Origin: Methylobacterium sp. WL119
GTDB taxonomy: Bacteria > Pseudomonadota > Alphaproteobacteria > Rhizobiales > Beijerinckiaceae
DNA: 54,508 nt
Reading direction: 5' to 3'
Assembly (NCBI RefSeq): GCF_008039875.1
Contig: NZ_VRUU01000023.1
Location: forward strand, 1 to 54,508
Position numbers and translations under genes: made by a program. Positions 35,271 through 43,966 of the stretch are shown in pieces. The notes under the pieces are model-generated. The model saw only the letters and a program-made list of their open reading frames with translations, ran no database searches and was not told the origin of the DNA. Position 1 is the stretch's first letter; each line of letters opens with the position of its first letter.

Positions 35271-37058
35271 ATGGCCGTTCAGAATGTCGAACGTCGCGAG
35301 GTGAAACGCCTGGCCGCCCTTCATGATTTGCGATTGCTTGATACGTCCCCGAGCGAGAGTTTCGATCGCATCACACGGATGGCGAGCCATCTGTTCGGGC
35401 TCGGCATTGCGGCCGTATCGCTGACGGACCTCGATCGCCAGTGGTTCAAATCGCGGGTCGGTCTCGATGTCGAATCTATGCCACGCGAGGGTGCGCCATG
35501 CGCCGAAGTGACCGCGAATGGCAGCGTCCTCGTGATACAGGACATCGCGCGGCATCCGGGGTACTGCGACACGCCGCTGGCCAGCAGTGGCGCGCGCTTC
35601 TATGCGGGTGCGCCGTTGTTGACGCGCGACGGACTTGCGATTGGCGCGCTGTGTGTCGTCGGATCGACGCCACGGACGTTCACGAACGCCGAAACTGTCA
35701 TGCTGCGTGATATGGCTGCCATGGTGATGGCCCAGGTCGAACTCCAGCATGCCTTCGGGCGCATTGATCCGATGAGCGGTCTCCCCAACCGGACGCAATG
35801 CCTCGACGATCTGAACGACCTCGTTCGCACCGAGGCCAGGAGCAGTCAGCGCCTTGTTGTGGTCGTGGATCTCGCCTCGCCAAATGAGGTCGACCATGCA
35901 ACCCGTGTCATAGGCGCAAATTTCCTCGACGATCTGGTCAAGGAGGCCGCAGACGTTCTCCGGTCCATTCTTGGACCGACACGCTCGGCCTATATGCTCG
36001 GCGCGAGCCAGATTGCGTTTCTTGCGCCGTCTGGCGTTGTCGAGGCGGAGTACCTGCACCACTTGGCGAAGATGCTCGGCGCGATCCGCCAGAATGCCAG
36101 TTCGCGTTTCGTCACCACGGTCTCGCTCGGTGTGGCGCGGTTCGACATCGGGCTCACAGATCCGCTCGATGTCTTACGCTTCGCGCATTGCGCGGCACAG
36201 GACGCCCGCAAGACGGAGGGTAAGGTCAGTTTGTACTCGTCCGAGCAGGACACCCTTTACCGACGACGATTCGATTTGATCAACGCCTTCGGTCAGGCTC
36301 TCGACGAGCCCGATCAGCTCACCCTCGTGTTTCAACCCCGCATCGCTTTGGCGACCGGGATCTGCGTCGGGGCAGAGGCGCTGCTGCGATGGACCCACTC
36401 GACGCTCGGTGCGGTCTCACCGGCGGAATTCATCCCGCTGATCGAGCGGATGACGTTGGCCAAATCGATGACGATGTGGGTGCTGAACGCCGCATTGGAA
36501 CAGCTCGCGGCCTGGCAGGTGTCGGACCGGGATCTGGTCATGGCGGTGAATGTCTCGGCCGGAAACCTCAATGAGCCGGATTTCGCCGAGCGTGTCATCG
36601 CCCTGCTTCAATACCACGACGTCCCGGCCGGCAGGCTCGAACTCGAGATTACGGAAAGCGCCATTATGGAGGATGCCGGACGTGCCTTGGAGCAGCTTCG
36701 CAAACTCTCTGAGGCCGGCATTCGGCTCGCCATCGACGACTTCGGGACAGGCCACAGTTCGCTGTCGTACCTTCAAATACTTCCCATCGATACGGTCAAA
36801 ATCGACCGCGCGTTCATCGCGCACTGCACCGAGGGTGGAAAGCAACGCAGCCTCGTCGAGACGATGACCAAACTGTCCCACGATCTCGGCTTTCAGGTCG
36901 TGGCGGAAGGCATCGAGACCCAAGCGATCGCCGACCTGCTCCTCGAAATCGGCTGTGACGAAGGCCAAGGCTATCTGTTCGCGCGTCCCATGGCGCGGGA
37001 CGCCTTCGAGCGGTGGTTCGACGGGGCCGACGTTGTGTACAACACCCTTGCCGCGTGA
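35271..37058 (+). CDS. GAF-GGDEF-EAL c-di-GMP phosphodiesterase
   Basis: This protein of about 595 residues has three domains. A GAF domain (about 10-155) begins with VERREVKRLAALHDL. A degenerate GGDEF domain (about 160-330) has active-site position GASQI, so it should not cyclise GTP. A C-terminal EAL domain keeps the catalytic set: EALLRW, the ELEITES Glu, DDFGTGHSSL, the VKIDRAFI Lys and AEGIET. It therefore probably hydrolyses cyclic di-GMP, with GAF and GGDEF as regulatory parts. The ATG at 35271 matches the usual start of this architecture; 35208 is an alternative. It opposes the cyclase encoded upstream. Confidence 0.9.
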   Translation: MAVQNVERREVKRLAALHDLRLLDTSPSESFDRITRMASHLFGLGIAAVSLTDLDRQWFKSRVGLDVESMPREGAPCAEVTANGSVLVIQDIARHPGYCDTPLASSGARFYAGAPLLTRDGLAIGALCVVGSTPRTFTNAETVMLRDMAAMVMAQVELQHAFGRIDPMSGLPNRTQCLDDLNDLVRTEARSSQRLVVVVDLASPNEVDHATRVIGANFLDDLVKEAADVLRSILGPTRSAYMLGASQIAFLAPSGVVEAEYLHHLAKMLGAIRQNASSRFVTTVSLGVARFDIGLTDPLDVLRFAHCAAQDARKTEGKVSLYSSEQDTLYRRRFDLINAFGQALDEPDQLTLVFQPRIALATGICVGAEALLRWTHSTLGAVSPAEFIPLIERMTLAKSMTMWVLNAALEQLAAWQVSDRDLVMAVNVSAGNLNEPDFAERVIALLQYHDVPAGRLELEITESAIMEDAGRALEQLRKLSEAGIRLAIDDFGTGHSSLSYLQILPIDTVKIDRAFIAHCTEGGKQRSLVETMTKLSHDLGFQVVAEGIETQAIADLLLEIGCDEGQGYLFARPMARDAFERWFDGADVVYNTLAA

Positions 37059-37648
37059 CAACGCACCTCCCTGAAGGACGGCGCTTCTCGATCGAGCAAC
37101 GCGGCAATCCGCACGCTGCTCGATGGAACGCCGTGTCCCAGCTCGAAGGACCTGTGTGGCGGCGACTTCACGCGCGAGGTCGCAGGCGGAAGCACAGCAT
37201 GGCCTGTGCAAAGCGGGCGACTTCGCCGCATGCCGGGGACTTCCTGGACATGCCACCGGGATCCACACCAGGAACGAGGCACCTGTACCGGCATCCTCGT
37301 CTGTAGGATCGTTCATACACGCATCGCAGCCTTTTATTCCGTAGTCCTGCAATCACGTGTGGCAGGGGAGCTCGCAGCAGGCGCGAACATCCGGGCGTTC
37401 CAGGCTTTTGCCTCAGCCTCGATGATCGCACCTGCGAATTTGAATAAGTTCTGGATCCCGCTTAACAGCAGGCTTCGCCATCTCGTTATTCGTCGTTGCC
37501 ATGCTCATCGGGGGGGGCGGTTTGCACGAGCGATCTTTTGACCTACGTTCCGATCATCATCGCGATCGCGATCCTTGCGGTGGACGGGCGACTTCAACTC
37601 AGCCGTGTGACAATCCAGCGCCTGGAAGGGTGCGAATTGCCGCCACGC
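37059..37648. other. Non-coding gap
   Basis: These 590 bp lie between the EAL gene and the short minus-strand gene at 37649. Open frames here are short and change composition along their length. A hydrophobic YVPIIIAIAILAVDG stretch at about 37550 is the only protein-like segment. No gene or remnant could be assigned. Confidence 0.4.
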
Positions 37649-37867
37649 TCAGTGAACGGCGGGCTGCTCGCCAAAGGACCCCGGTGATCGCATTGGGGTT
37701 CCTGGGCGCATCAGCAGACGCGAGACGGCTTCATCGAACGTTAGGTTCTTGCCCGCCGCCAACAGGCAATCGGTGAAATAGCCGAGCCGATCGAACTCCT
37801 GCTGCGCGACGGGGACGGTGAGCTGCAGCCGCCGCGACACGGATGCACTGGCGGGGGGCGGAGCCAT
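37649..37867 (-). CDS. Hypothetical 72-aa protein beside an IS3 element
   Basis: A small frame starts MAPPPASASVSRRLQLTVPV and continues AQQEFDRLGYFTDCLLAAGKN. It has good codon balance and ends in a short disordered tail. The family is unknown. Its ATG (37867) lies 1-2 bp from the left end of the IS3-family element, so the natural promoter and ribosome-binding site were displaced by the insertion. It may be silent or driven from the element. A longer frame running through the IS to 38794 is spurious. Confidence 0.5.
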   Translation of the reverse strand: MAPPPASASVSRRLQLTVPVAQQEFDRLGYFTDCLLAAGKNLTFDEAVSRLLMRPGTPMRSPGSFGEQPAVH

Positions 37868-37932
37868 GTGGTCCGCCCCCATTGAAGTGGTCCGCCCTTT
37901 GATATGGCTTTTGAGCCTGGAGGACGGACAAG

Positions 37933-38316
37933 ATGGCAAAGCACCCGAAGCCTGAGGAGATTGTCGCCAAGCTACGGCAGGCGGATGTGCTGATCTCACA
38001 GGGCCAGAGCGTTTCAGATGCAATCCGCGCGCTCGGCGTGAGCTCAGTGACATACTACCGTTGGCGGCGTGAGTTTGGCGGCCTGAAGTCGGATCAGGTT
38101 CGACGGATGAAGGATCTGGAGACCGAGAATGCTCGGCTTCGAAAAGCCATCGCCGATTTGACGCTGGACAAGCTGATCCTGCAGGAGGCGTCCCGGGGAA
38201 GACGTCTCGAGCCCTGCGCGCCGACGCGCCTGTGTCGAGCACATCATGCGGACGATGACCGTCTCCGAGCGTCGCGCTTGTCGGGCGCTCGGACAGCATC
38301 GCTCGACACAGCGTAA
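37933..38316 (+). CDS. IS3-family transposase OrfA
   Basis: OrfA of the element has a helix-turn-helix domain (KPEEIVAKLRQADVLISQGQS then DAIRALGVSSVTYYRWRREFGG) and a leucine-zipper-like coiled coil (KDLETENARLRKAIADLTLDKLIL). It normally binds the terminal repeats and fuses to OrfB by programmed frameshifting. Here the frame runs on for about 40 unrelated codons past the usual end of OrfA, overlapping the start of orfB. The family's usual stop soon after the coiled coil has been lost or altered. Confidence 0.85.
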   Translation: MAKHPKPEEIVAKLRQADVLISQGQSVSDAIRALGVSSVTYYRWRREFGGLKSDQVRRMKDLETENARLRKAIADLTLDKLILQEASRGRRLEPCAPTRLCRAHHADDDRLRASRLSGARTASLDTA

Positions 38317-39115
38317 GGTACCGCGGGGCCGCGACGACGAAGAGGCGCTGACGGCCGATCTCGTGGCGTTGGCCGAGAAGTACGGGCGCTACGGCTACCG
38401 CAAGATCAGTGCGTTGCTGAAGGCGGCCGGGTGGTTCGTCAACGACAAGCGCGTCGCGCGGATTTGGCGGCGTGAAGGTCTGAAAGTACCGACCAAGCAG
38501 CCCAAGCGGGGGCGGATCTGGGACAACGACGGCTCCTGTGTTCGTCTTCGCCCGGAACGCCGCAATCACGTGTGGTCGTACGACTTCGTCGAGGCCCGCA
38601 CGCATGACGGACGCAAGATCCGGATGCTCAATGTGGTCGATGAGTTCACCCATGAATGCCTGGTGATTCGGGTCGCCCGCAAGCTGAAAGCGATCGACGT
38701 CATCGATGTGCTCTCGGACTTGTTCATCCTGCGTGGCGTGCCTGGCCATATTCGCTCGGATAACGGACCGGAGTTCGTTGCGAAGGCCGTCCAAGCTTGG
38801 ATTGCCGGCGTCGGAGCAAAGACGGCCTACATTACGTCAGGCTCGCCATGGGAGGATGGCTAAGTCGAAAGCTTTAACGCACGGCTTCGCGACGAACTGC
38901 TTAACGGCGAGATCTTCTACACACTCAGGGAAGCGCAGGTCGTCATCGAAAGCTGGCGACGTCACTACAACGGCGTGCGCCCGCATGCATCGCTGGGATA
39001 CCGGCCGCCGGCCCCGGAGGTGTTCATGCCAGCCTTCTCCGCTTGGCCGGCTGCGCTCGCCCGACCAGCTCCGCCGGCCAAGCTACCCGTGGCAGAACGG
39101 CCAACCGTGCACTAA
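38177..39115 (+). pseudogene. IS3-family transposase OrfB with premature TAA
   Basis: The frame holds an rve-type DDE integrase core: an HTH_21-like RKISALLKAAGWFVNDKRVARI, the first Asp in WSYDFVEA, the second Asp in HIRSDNGPEF, then SGSPWEDG. At 38861-38863 a TAA replaces what is normally Tyr in the GYVESFNARL motif. The catalytic Glu of that motif follows two codons later. Translation therefore stops before the third catalytic residue. After the stop the frame continues intact (VESFNARLRDELLNGEIF ... HASLGYRPPAPEVF) to 39115. A single point change would explain the loss. Confidence 0.9.
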
Positions 39116-39149
39116 CTTTACCTTTGGACCACCTCGTGGGGGTCGATCA

Positions 39150-39506
39150 TTTGATTGGTTCTTGTCGAGCATCGTCGACCTCCTCAAGATCCGTGTAACC
39201 GCTGCGAGTATGAGTCTTGGGTGCTCTTACCGTCCGTGCAGTCTTCTTAATTCGATGACAGGATGACGCGAGATATTATCGGTTCATACCATAATAATAT
39301 AAAATCGTCGTGCATTGTCGCTGGCAAGAATTAATCCGAAGCTGATGCTCTAAGTCTTTTTGGGATTGAGCGCAGTAATGTCGGCCTATGCTCAACAATC
39401 CGTTGGCCGTGACGCTCGGAGGCATCTTTGATTGTGGTTTTGTCCCGCACTCTTAATGTGCGATCGATCGAGTCAGCTATGGGTGGAAAGCGGCCGCTCG
39501 TGATCG
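39150..39506. other. Non-coding, AT-rich gap after the IS3 element
   Basis: These 357 bp include an AT-rich stretch at about 39265-39330 (ATAATAATATAAAATCG). No gene is seen. A plus-strand frame at 39428-39631 is antisense to the DUF3592-like gene and lacks coding character. Confidence 0.4.
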
Positions 39507-39977
39507 TCACCGCTGCTGGCCTGAGGGGATCGCGCGCCGGACCAAGCTTATTGCGGAGGCGACCGCGACGGCCAACATCAGGAGCGCCAAGCCCACGAAG
39601 ACCCAGGGCAACTGGAGGGCGGTCCGGCTGACCGGCCGGGCACATGGACCCGGCCGAACGCTGAGGCTGATCTGCTCCCCGATTGTCGGACTGGACCTCA
39701 GCTTGCCGAGCGACACTTCCGCGACACAGGCAACTTCGCGTCCCTCAGCCATGCCGCGGTATTCGATGGTCGCGCGAATGACACCCTGACCTGTACGCGT
39801 CGACATCACGCGCGCGTCAACAACCTGCCCATCGCGCAGCACAGCGGCATCCTCGAACTGAGACATAGCCCAGGAGCCGCAGTAATAAGCGAGGATCAAG
39901 CTACAGAGCAGCGCGGCGATCTTCTCTCGGATGCTTTGCTTTGATTCGCTGGCTCGGGTCAATTTTTCATCAACCAC
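39507..39977 (-). CDS. DUF3592-like membrane protein
   Basis: This 156-residue protein has a first membrane helix at about 21-41 and a second at about 122-146. Between them is a small beta domain (DGQVVDARVMSTRTGQGVIRATIEYRG ... ISLSVRPGPC) typical of DUF3592-like proteins. It is similar in layout to the protein at 30861-31292, but the two share little sequence. The function is unknown. The promoter should lie in 39978-40200, where one copy of the dispersed GGTCTGCTAAGGGTCGTGAACGGACC-type repeat is also found. Confidence 0.65.
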   Translation of the reverse strand: MVDEKLTRASESKQSIREKIAALLCSLILAYYCGSWAMSQFEDAAVLRDGQVVDARVMSTRTGQGVIRATIEYRGMAEGREVACVAEVSLGKLRSSPTIGEQISLSVRPGPCARPVSRTALQLPWVFVGLALLMLAVAVASAISLVRRAIPSGQQR

Positions 39978-40207
39978 TATCAGGGAACAGCCTGGAGATG
40001 CGAACCACGATCCTCACCATGTCGACCTCTGAACGAGCCAATTGGTGGACCGCCACCCATCCTCGCACACACAACCTGACGGTCTGCTAAGGGTCGTGAA
40101 CGGACCCAGCCATAGATTTCATCTTTCATATTTCTACTACGCAGAGGAAAGTCGCATACTGCATCGTGCAAGTTATAAGTCGCACTCTGTGCAGTGCTTT
40201 CGAACGG

Positions 40208-40396
40208 TCAGCGATCACACAGGCCAGCGATCTTGCGTTCTTCGGACCCCATCACGTCCGCCTAGATGGTCGTTATCGCGATGTCGGCATGTCCAAGCCA
40301 GAATTGCATTCGATTCAGAGGTATACCAGAGCAAAGGGCATGCACATAGAAATCGTGCCGCAAGCCCTTGGGCGAGGCCGCGGTGGCACCAACCTG
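40208..40396 (-). pseudogene. Tyrosine recombinase (integrase) C-terminal remnant
   Basis: A minus-strand frame carries the last 60 residues of a phage-type integrase. It has ASPKGLRHDF (the HxLR box becomes KGLRH here), SGIPLNRMQFWLGHADIAITTI, then a stop, then ADVMGSEERKIAGLCDR and a second stop. In intact members the residue after TTI is the catalytic Tyr (TTIYADVMG). Here that very codon is TAG (40262-40264), a one-base change from TAC or TAT. The N-terminal part is missing. It is a dead relic that marks an old integrative element. Confidence 0.8.
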
Positions 40397-40521
40397 TGCC
40401 GCTGAACACGTGAGGCAAACGTCCGGCTCATGAGTATGTCACCGGAGCGCCGACGTGCAGAAATCCACCCGACCGGGTCGTCGAGAAGGGCCGCAGATGG
40501 CGGCTATTTCGGACGCTCAGG

Positions 40522-40938
40522 TTAGCCAATCGTTCTCTGAGTGATCGAGATCAGTCCTTGTGCAGGATCGAGCTCGAGTTCGTCTCCCGTCGCGATCAGG
40601 CTCGTCACGTTGCCGTCGAACCGATCCATCAGCGCTAAGCCGGCGAAGACCGCTCCCTGCGCCAGGATCGGATTGACCCGATTGAAGAGCAGGCCAGCCG
40701 GAGCCAGCCCGCGCTCGACCATGTCGCGTAGCATCCAGGCCGAAGCGACGCCGCCTTTGGCCGTGTTGAGCACGAGGATGCGGCCGACGTAGCTTTGGCC
40801 GTGCAGGCGGTGTGCCTCCCGCGAAAACACTCCGCGGCTGCGGTCGAGATCGTATCGGGCGCTGAAATCATCCTGCGCGACGAGCGCGACGCCGCGCACG
40901 ATGGGTCCGACACCCGGATGGCACCGCAACTGGATCAT
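40522..40938 (-). CDS. Aconitase X small subunit (DUF126 swivel domain)
   Basis: This 138-residue protein matches the AcnX swivel domain (DUF126). It has an N-terminal VRGVALVAQDDFSARYDLDRSRGVF, GQSYVGRILVLNTAKGGVASAWML, and DGNVTSLIATGDELELD near the end. In type II AcnX enzymes it pairs with the DUF521-like catalytic subunit, encoded immediately upstream here (ATGA overlap). The complex is best known as a cis-3-hydroxy-L-proline dehydratase. No additional genes of proline catabolism are adjacent, so the substrate is inferred from the family and from the linked transporter. Confidence 0.9.
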   Translation of the reverse strand: MIQLRCHPGVGPIVRGVALVAQDDFSARYDLDRSRGVFSREAHRLHGQSYVGRILVLNTAKGGVASAWMLRDMVERGLAPAGLLFNRVNPILAQGAVFAGLALMDRFDGNVTSLIATGDELELDPAQGLISITQRTIG

Positions 40939-42188
40939 GCGCTGATCCTCCCGACGACCGCGGCGTCGACGCACTGCTCGACGGTCCCAAGGGTGGGCGC
41001 ATAGCCATATCCGCCAATGATGTTCGCGAGCTTGGCGGAGGGGGTCATCAGGCGATGCCAGCCCATCGCCTCGGCCATCTCGCGAGCATAGGACTGATAG
41101 AAGCAGACGCCTTCGAGCACGAGGCCCCCGGCCGCCTCGATCCGGCGGGTGAGCCCCATCCGGTCCGCTGCCGACTTGTTCTCGGGTGATGTGGCGATGA
41201 GCAAGTCTGTCTCAGGGTGAACCGTACGCCCGTCGAGACGACGCGCGAGATCGTCGAGCTCCATCAGCGACAGCTGCGGGGCCGAGAACACGACGACATC
41301 GACCTTCTCGCCGGGGGCTTCGTAGCGCTTGTAGAGCCCTTCGATGTCGCCCAAGCGGATCACTGTCGGTTCCGGCAAGCTTCCGTCGCTGACGTCACCG
41401 AGATCGCGAGCCTCCGCGGTCAGTCCGACGAGGTGGAAGAGGGCAGTGGAGCCGAAGCTCGCCATGGCCGCTCCCAGCTGCTTCAGCGCGTCCGAGCCGG
41501 GCGATACGGTGACGCCCTCGATGACAGGGACCTCCCAGTAGCTATTGCAGGATCGACCGATGAGAGCGCCGAGCGCACCCCAATCGGCGAGATCGCGCAA
41601 CGGGGCATCGACGACGAAGTGGCGCGTGGCGCGGCGATACCGATCGAGATGATAGCCATAGCGTGGAGTGCGACCGGTCAGCCCGGCTGCGAGTGCCGAA
41701 GGCCCGCCCTCGAAGTTGGTCCGCGCGCCGAAGACGCTGTTGCAATAGATGGCGACACCGGTGTCACCCATGGCGAGGTGCTCGCCGCGCGTGGGCGGCA
41801 TAACGGTCTGATAGTTGATGCAGGTGTTGGTCATCAGCACGCCGAGCGCTTCCAGCGCATGAGCGGCGCGGCGTTCGAGAGCGGCCATGGCCTCGGTTTG
41901 GCCAAGGCGTCGGTAGGCGGCAAAATCGAGGCCGCGTGGATCGGTGATGGTCGGGATCCGGGTGCGACGCTCAGCTTCCGGAAGTGCGGCGAGCCGTTCG
42001 ACATAGGCGACACCGGCCTCGCCCAGGGACTCCGTATCGCCCATGACATGGGCCTGGGTCACGGCGACGAAGTCAGGCGCGTCGAAGAAGTCGCCGACGG
42101 CGATCTGATGCTCGATCGCAAGTCGACGGGCCTCCCCGAAGGCACCAGCTCGCATCGCTGCGGCCTCGTCATCGAGTGCGATCGTCAT
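40935..42188 (-). CDS. Aconitase X catalytic subunit (DUF521), probable cis-3-hydroxy-L-proline dehydratase
   Basis: This 417-residue member of the aconitase X family has DFVAVTQAHVMGDTESLGEAG near the start. The Cys-bearing active-site blocks are TNTCINYQTVMPPTRGEHLA and GVAIYCNSVFGARTNFEGG, and IIGGYGYAPTLGTVEQCV lies near the end. The family dehydrates cis-3-hydroxy-L-proline to delta-1-pyrroline-2-carboxylate; archaeal members act on mevalonate phosphate instead. The ATG at 42188 follows the MFS stop by one base, and the stop overlaps the small subunit start by 4 nt. The three genes therefore form one unit. The substrate remains an inference. Confidence 0.9.
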   Translation of the reverse strand: MTIALDDEAAAMRAGAFGEARRLAIEHQIAVGDFFDAPDFVAVTQAHVMGDTESLGEAGVAYVERLAALPEAERRTRIPTITDPRGLDFAAYRRLGQTEAMAALERRAAHALEALGVLMTNTCINYQTVMPPTRGEHLAMGDTGVAIYCNSVFGARTNFEGGPSALAAGLTGRTPRYGYHLDRYRRATRHFVVDAPLRDLADWGALGALIGRSCNSYWEVPVIEGVTVSPGSDALKQLGAAMASFGSTALFHLVGLTAEARDLGDVSDGSLPEPTVIRLGDIEGLYKRYEAPGEKVDVVVFSAPQLSLMELDDLARRLDGRTVHPETDLLIATSPENKSAADRMGLTRRIEAAGGLVLEGVCFYQSYAREMAEAMGWHRLMTPSAKLANIIGGYGYAPTLGTVEQCVDAAVVGRISA

Positions 42189-42189
42189 G

Positions 42190-43470
42190 TCAGACCTGTT
42201 GATTGGGCGCGGAGAAAGGACGCTCAGGGTGCATGAAGCGGGTGCCAAAGGCTCCGCATAGCATCAGGCCGACCGTGAAGGCGAAGGGCAGATTCCAATT
42301 GCCTGTGAGGTCGACGATCCAGCCGAAAGCCCAAGGGCTGATGATCCCGGCGCTGGCCGCCCCGAAGTTCATGAACCCGCTCGCCGTGCCGGAGAATTCG
42401 GGGGTGATGTCCATCGGCACCGACCAGAGCGGCGCGATCACGAGCTCCATGCAAAAGAACCCCAGCACGAGCGCGCCGGTGACGATGGCGAAGTCGTGCG
42501 AGAACAGGATCGGCGAGAAGCAGATAGCTGAAGCGATCAGACCGCCAGCGATGAGGTCGCGCCGAGCTCGGACGACACTGCCGGTCCGGACCAGGATGCG
42601 ATCGCTCAGGATGCCGCCGAGGGTGTCGCCCAAGATGCCGCCGAGGAAGATCCCGGCGGTGAACAGGGCCGAACGGCCGAGGTCGAGCCCGAAAGCACCG
42701 CGGAAAAACGACGGCAGCCAGTTCAAGACCACGAACAAGGTCCAGCCGTAGCAGAAATCGACCAGGATCACCGGAAGCATGCGACGGAACAGGCGGCGGT
42801 ACGGCACCTGAGGCCTGTTTACGGGGCGTGGCACGAGTTCGGCCAGCTCCGCCTCCGTCGAGCCGCTGTGGCGGCGCGGATCATCGCGAAAGTACCAGAC
42901 CCATAGGGCGACCCAGGCCAGGGAGAGCGCGCCGATGACGAAGAATGCGCCGCGCCAGTTGATGGCGACGATGAGGAGGGCGACGAAGGGCGCGGTGACG
43001 GCGTTACCGATGCGCGAAAACGCGTGCGTTAGCCCCTGGGCGAAGCTCCAGCGCTCCTTCGGCATCCAGTCCGCGATCGCCCGTGTGGCGGCCGCAAGCG
43101 CCGGTCCTTCGCCGAGGCCAACAAAGGCACGCACGACGATCAGCGAGGCCAGACCACCGACGAGGCCCGTGAACACGGTGGCGAGTGCGAAGATGCTCCC
43201 GAACACTCCGAGGGTCAGGCGCGGGCCGAGCCGGTCGGCCAATCCTCCGCCGAACAACTGAAGCGCGGCGTAAGGATAGGCGTAGGCCGAGAATACGAGG
43301 CCGAGCTGAGTGTTGCTTAGGCCAAGCTCGTCGCGGACGTTGCCGGCGGCCGTCGCGAGATTGACCCGGTCCATGTAGACGATGAAGTAGATGGAGCAGA
43401 TCAGCAGCAACACGATATGACGCGTCGATGCCAGGCTGCGCCAGCGCGTGGCTGCCCGGGTTTTGCTCAT
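42190..43470 (-). CDS. MFS transporter, anion:cation symporter type
   Basis: This 426-residue transporter has twelve hydrophobic segments. It has the MFS motif A (GGGLADRLGPR after helix 2), YFIVYMDRVNLATAAG in helix 1, and a second-half GGILSDRILVR signature, as in the ACS (anion:cation symporter, sugar-acid and related) family. It leads the operon with the aconitase-X genes. It probably imports the substrate of that enzyme, perhaps a hydroxyproline or a carboxylate. The ATG at 43470 (MSKTRAATRWRSL) is preferred over 43509. The control region is the AT-rich gap upstream. Confidence 0.9.
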   Translation of the reverse strand: MSKTRAATRWRSLASTRHIVLLLICSIYFIVYMDRVNLATAAGNVRDELGLSNTQLGLVFSAYAYPYAALQLFGGGLADRLGPRLTLGVFGSIFALATVFTGLVGGLASLIVVRAFVGLGEGPALAAATRAIADWMPKERWSFAQGLTHAFSRIGNAVTAPFVALLIVAINWRGAFFVIGALSLAWVALWVWYFRDDPRRHSGSTEAELAELVPRPVNRPQVPYRRLFRRMLPVILVDFCYGWTLFVVLNWLPSFFRGAFGLDLGRSALFTAGIFLGGILGDTLGGILSDRILVRTGSVVRARRDLIAGGLIASAICFSPILFSHDFAIVTGALVLGFFCMELVIAPLWSVPMDITPEFSGTASGFMNFGAASAGIISPWAFGWIVDLTGNWNLPFAFTVGLMLCGAFGTRFMHPERPFSAPNQQV

Positions 43471-43966
43471 TAAGCCGCGGCCCGTCGTACCCGTAGTATG
43501 CCCAACCAAAATGATCCTCTAGGCGTTCATCGATTTGCGCGACACAGCCACACCATGCCCTCTCCAGAAGGGGCTCCAGACTGCCAATTTGAACAGTGTC
43601 GCTTAGGCGATATCCCTCTAAAATTACATTCTATTTTTTCACTAATATCAAATAACTTCTTCTATTGCGCCGGACCAAAAAATTTCATTGGATTCAGAGC
43701 ATGATTTAAGCCACTGAACTCCGGGTCTATATGTACAGCTGTGAAAATGCCGCGACCTTGATCGTGACTATCTAAGATTCCCGCGTTGGGAGAGGCGATT
43801 GCGCTGCCAGCTTTTGCCTGCCGGCGATCCGCGACAGGGCATTAGAAACGCTACGCTTTCGAACGTCTGCCGTTGATCGCGCAGACACTCGATGAGTGAA
43901 ATGCTCGAACTCACGGCATCCAGGAAGGACTGGCAGGCATTCGTGATCCCGGGCTGTCCCGATCCG
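43471..43966. other. Promoter-bearing gap upstream of the MFS operon
   Basis: These 496 bp include an AT-rich tract (about 43615-43690, with CTATTTTTTCACTAATATC), which is the likely promoter region for the MFS-AcnX operon. The rest has no confident gene. No operator palindrome stood out. Confidence 0.4.

Larger units (their letters stand above)
37869..39149 (+). mobile_element. IS3-family insertion sequence, inactivated
   Basis: The element is about 1.28 kb. Imperfect terminal inverted repeats share TGGTC/TGATC, a CCCCC run and GTGGTCC: the left end is TGGTCCGCCCCCATTGAAGT and the right end is the complement of CACCTCGTGGGGGTCGATCA. It encodes orfA and orfB in the usual overlapping arrangement. 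orfB carries an in-frame TAA, so the element cannot move by itself. The left end sits against the start codon of the minus-strand gene at 37867. Confidence 0.8.

Noticed and set aside
37868..38794. Extension of the 37649 gene through the IS3 element
   Set aside because: The added 309 codons are antisense to the IS3 transposase and Arg/Ser/Pro-rich. The natural ATG is at 37867.
41217..42236. 339-codon plus-strand open frame
   Set aside because: Antisense to the aconitase X large subunit.
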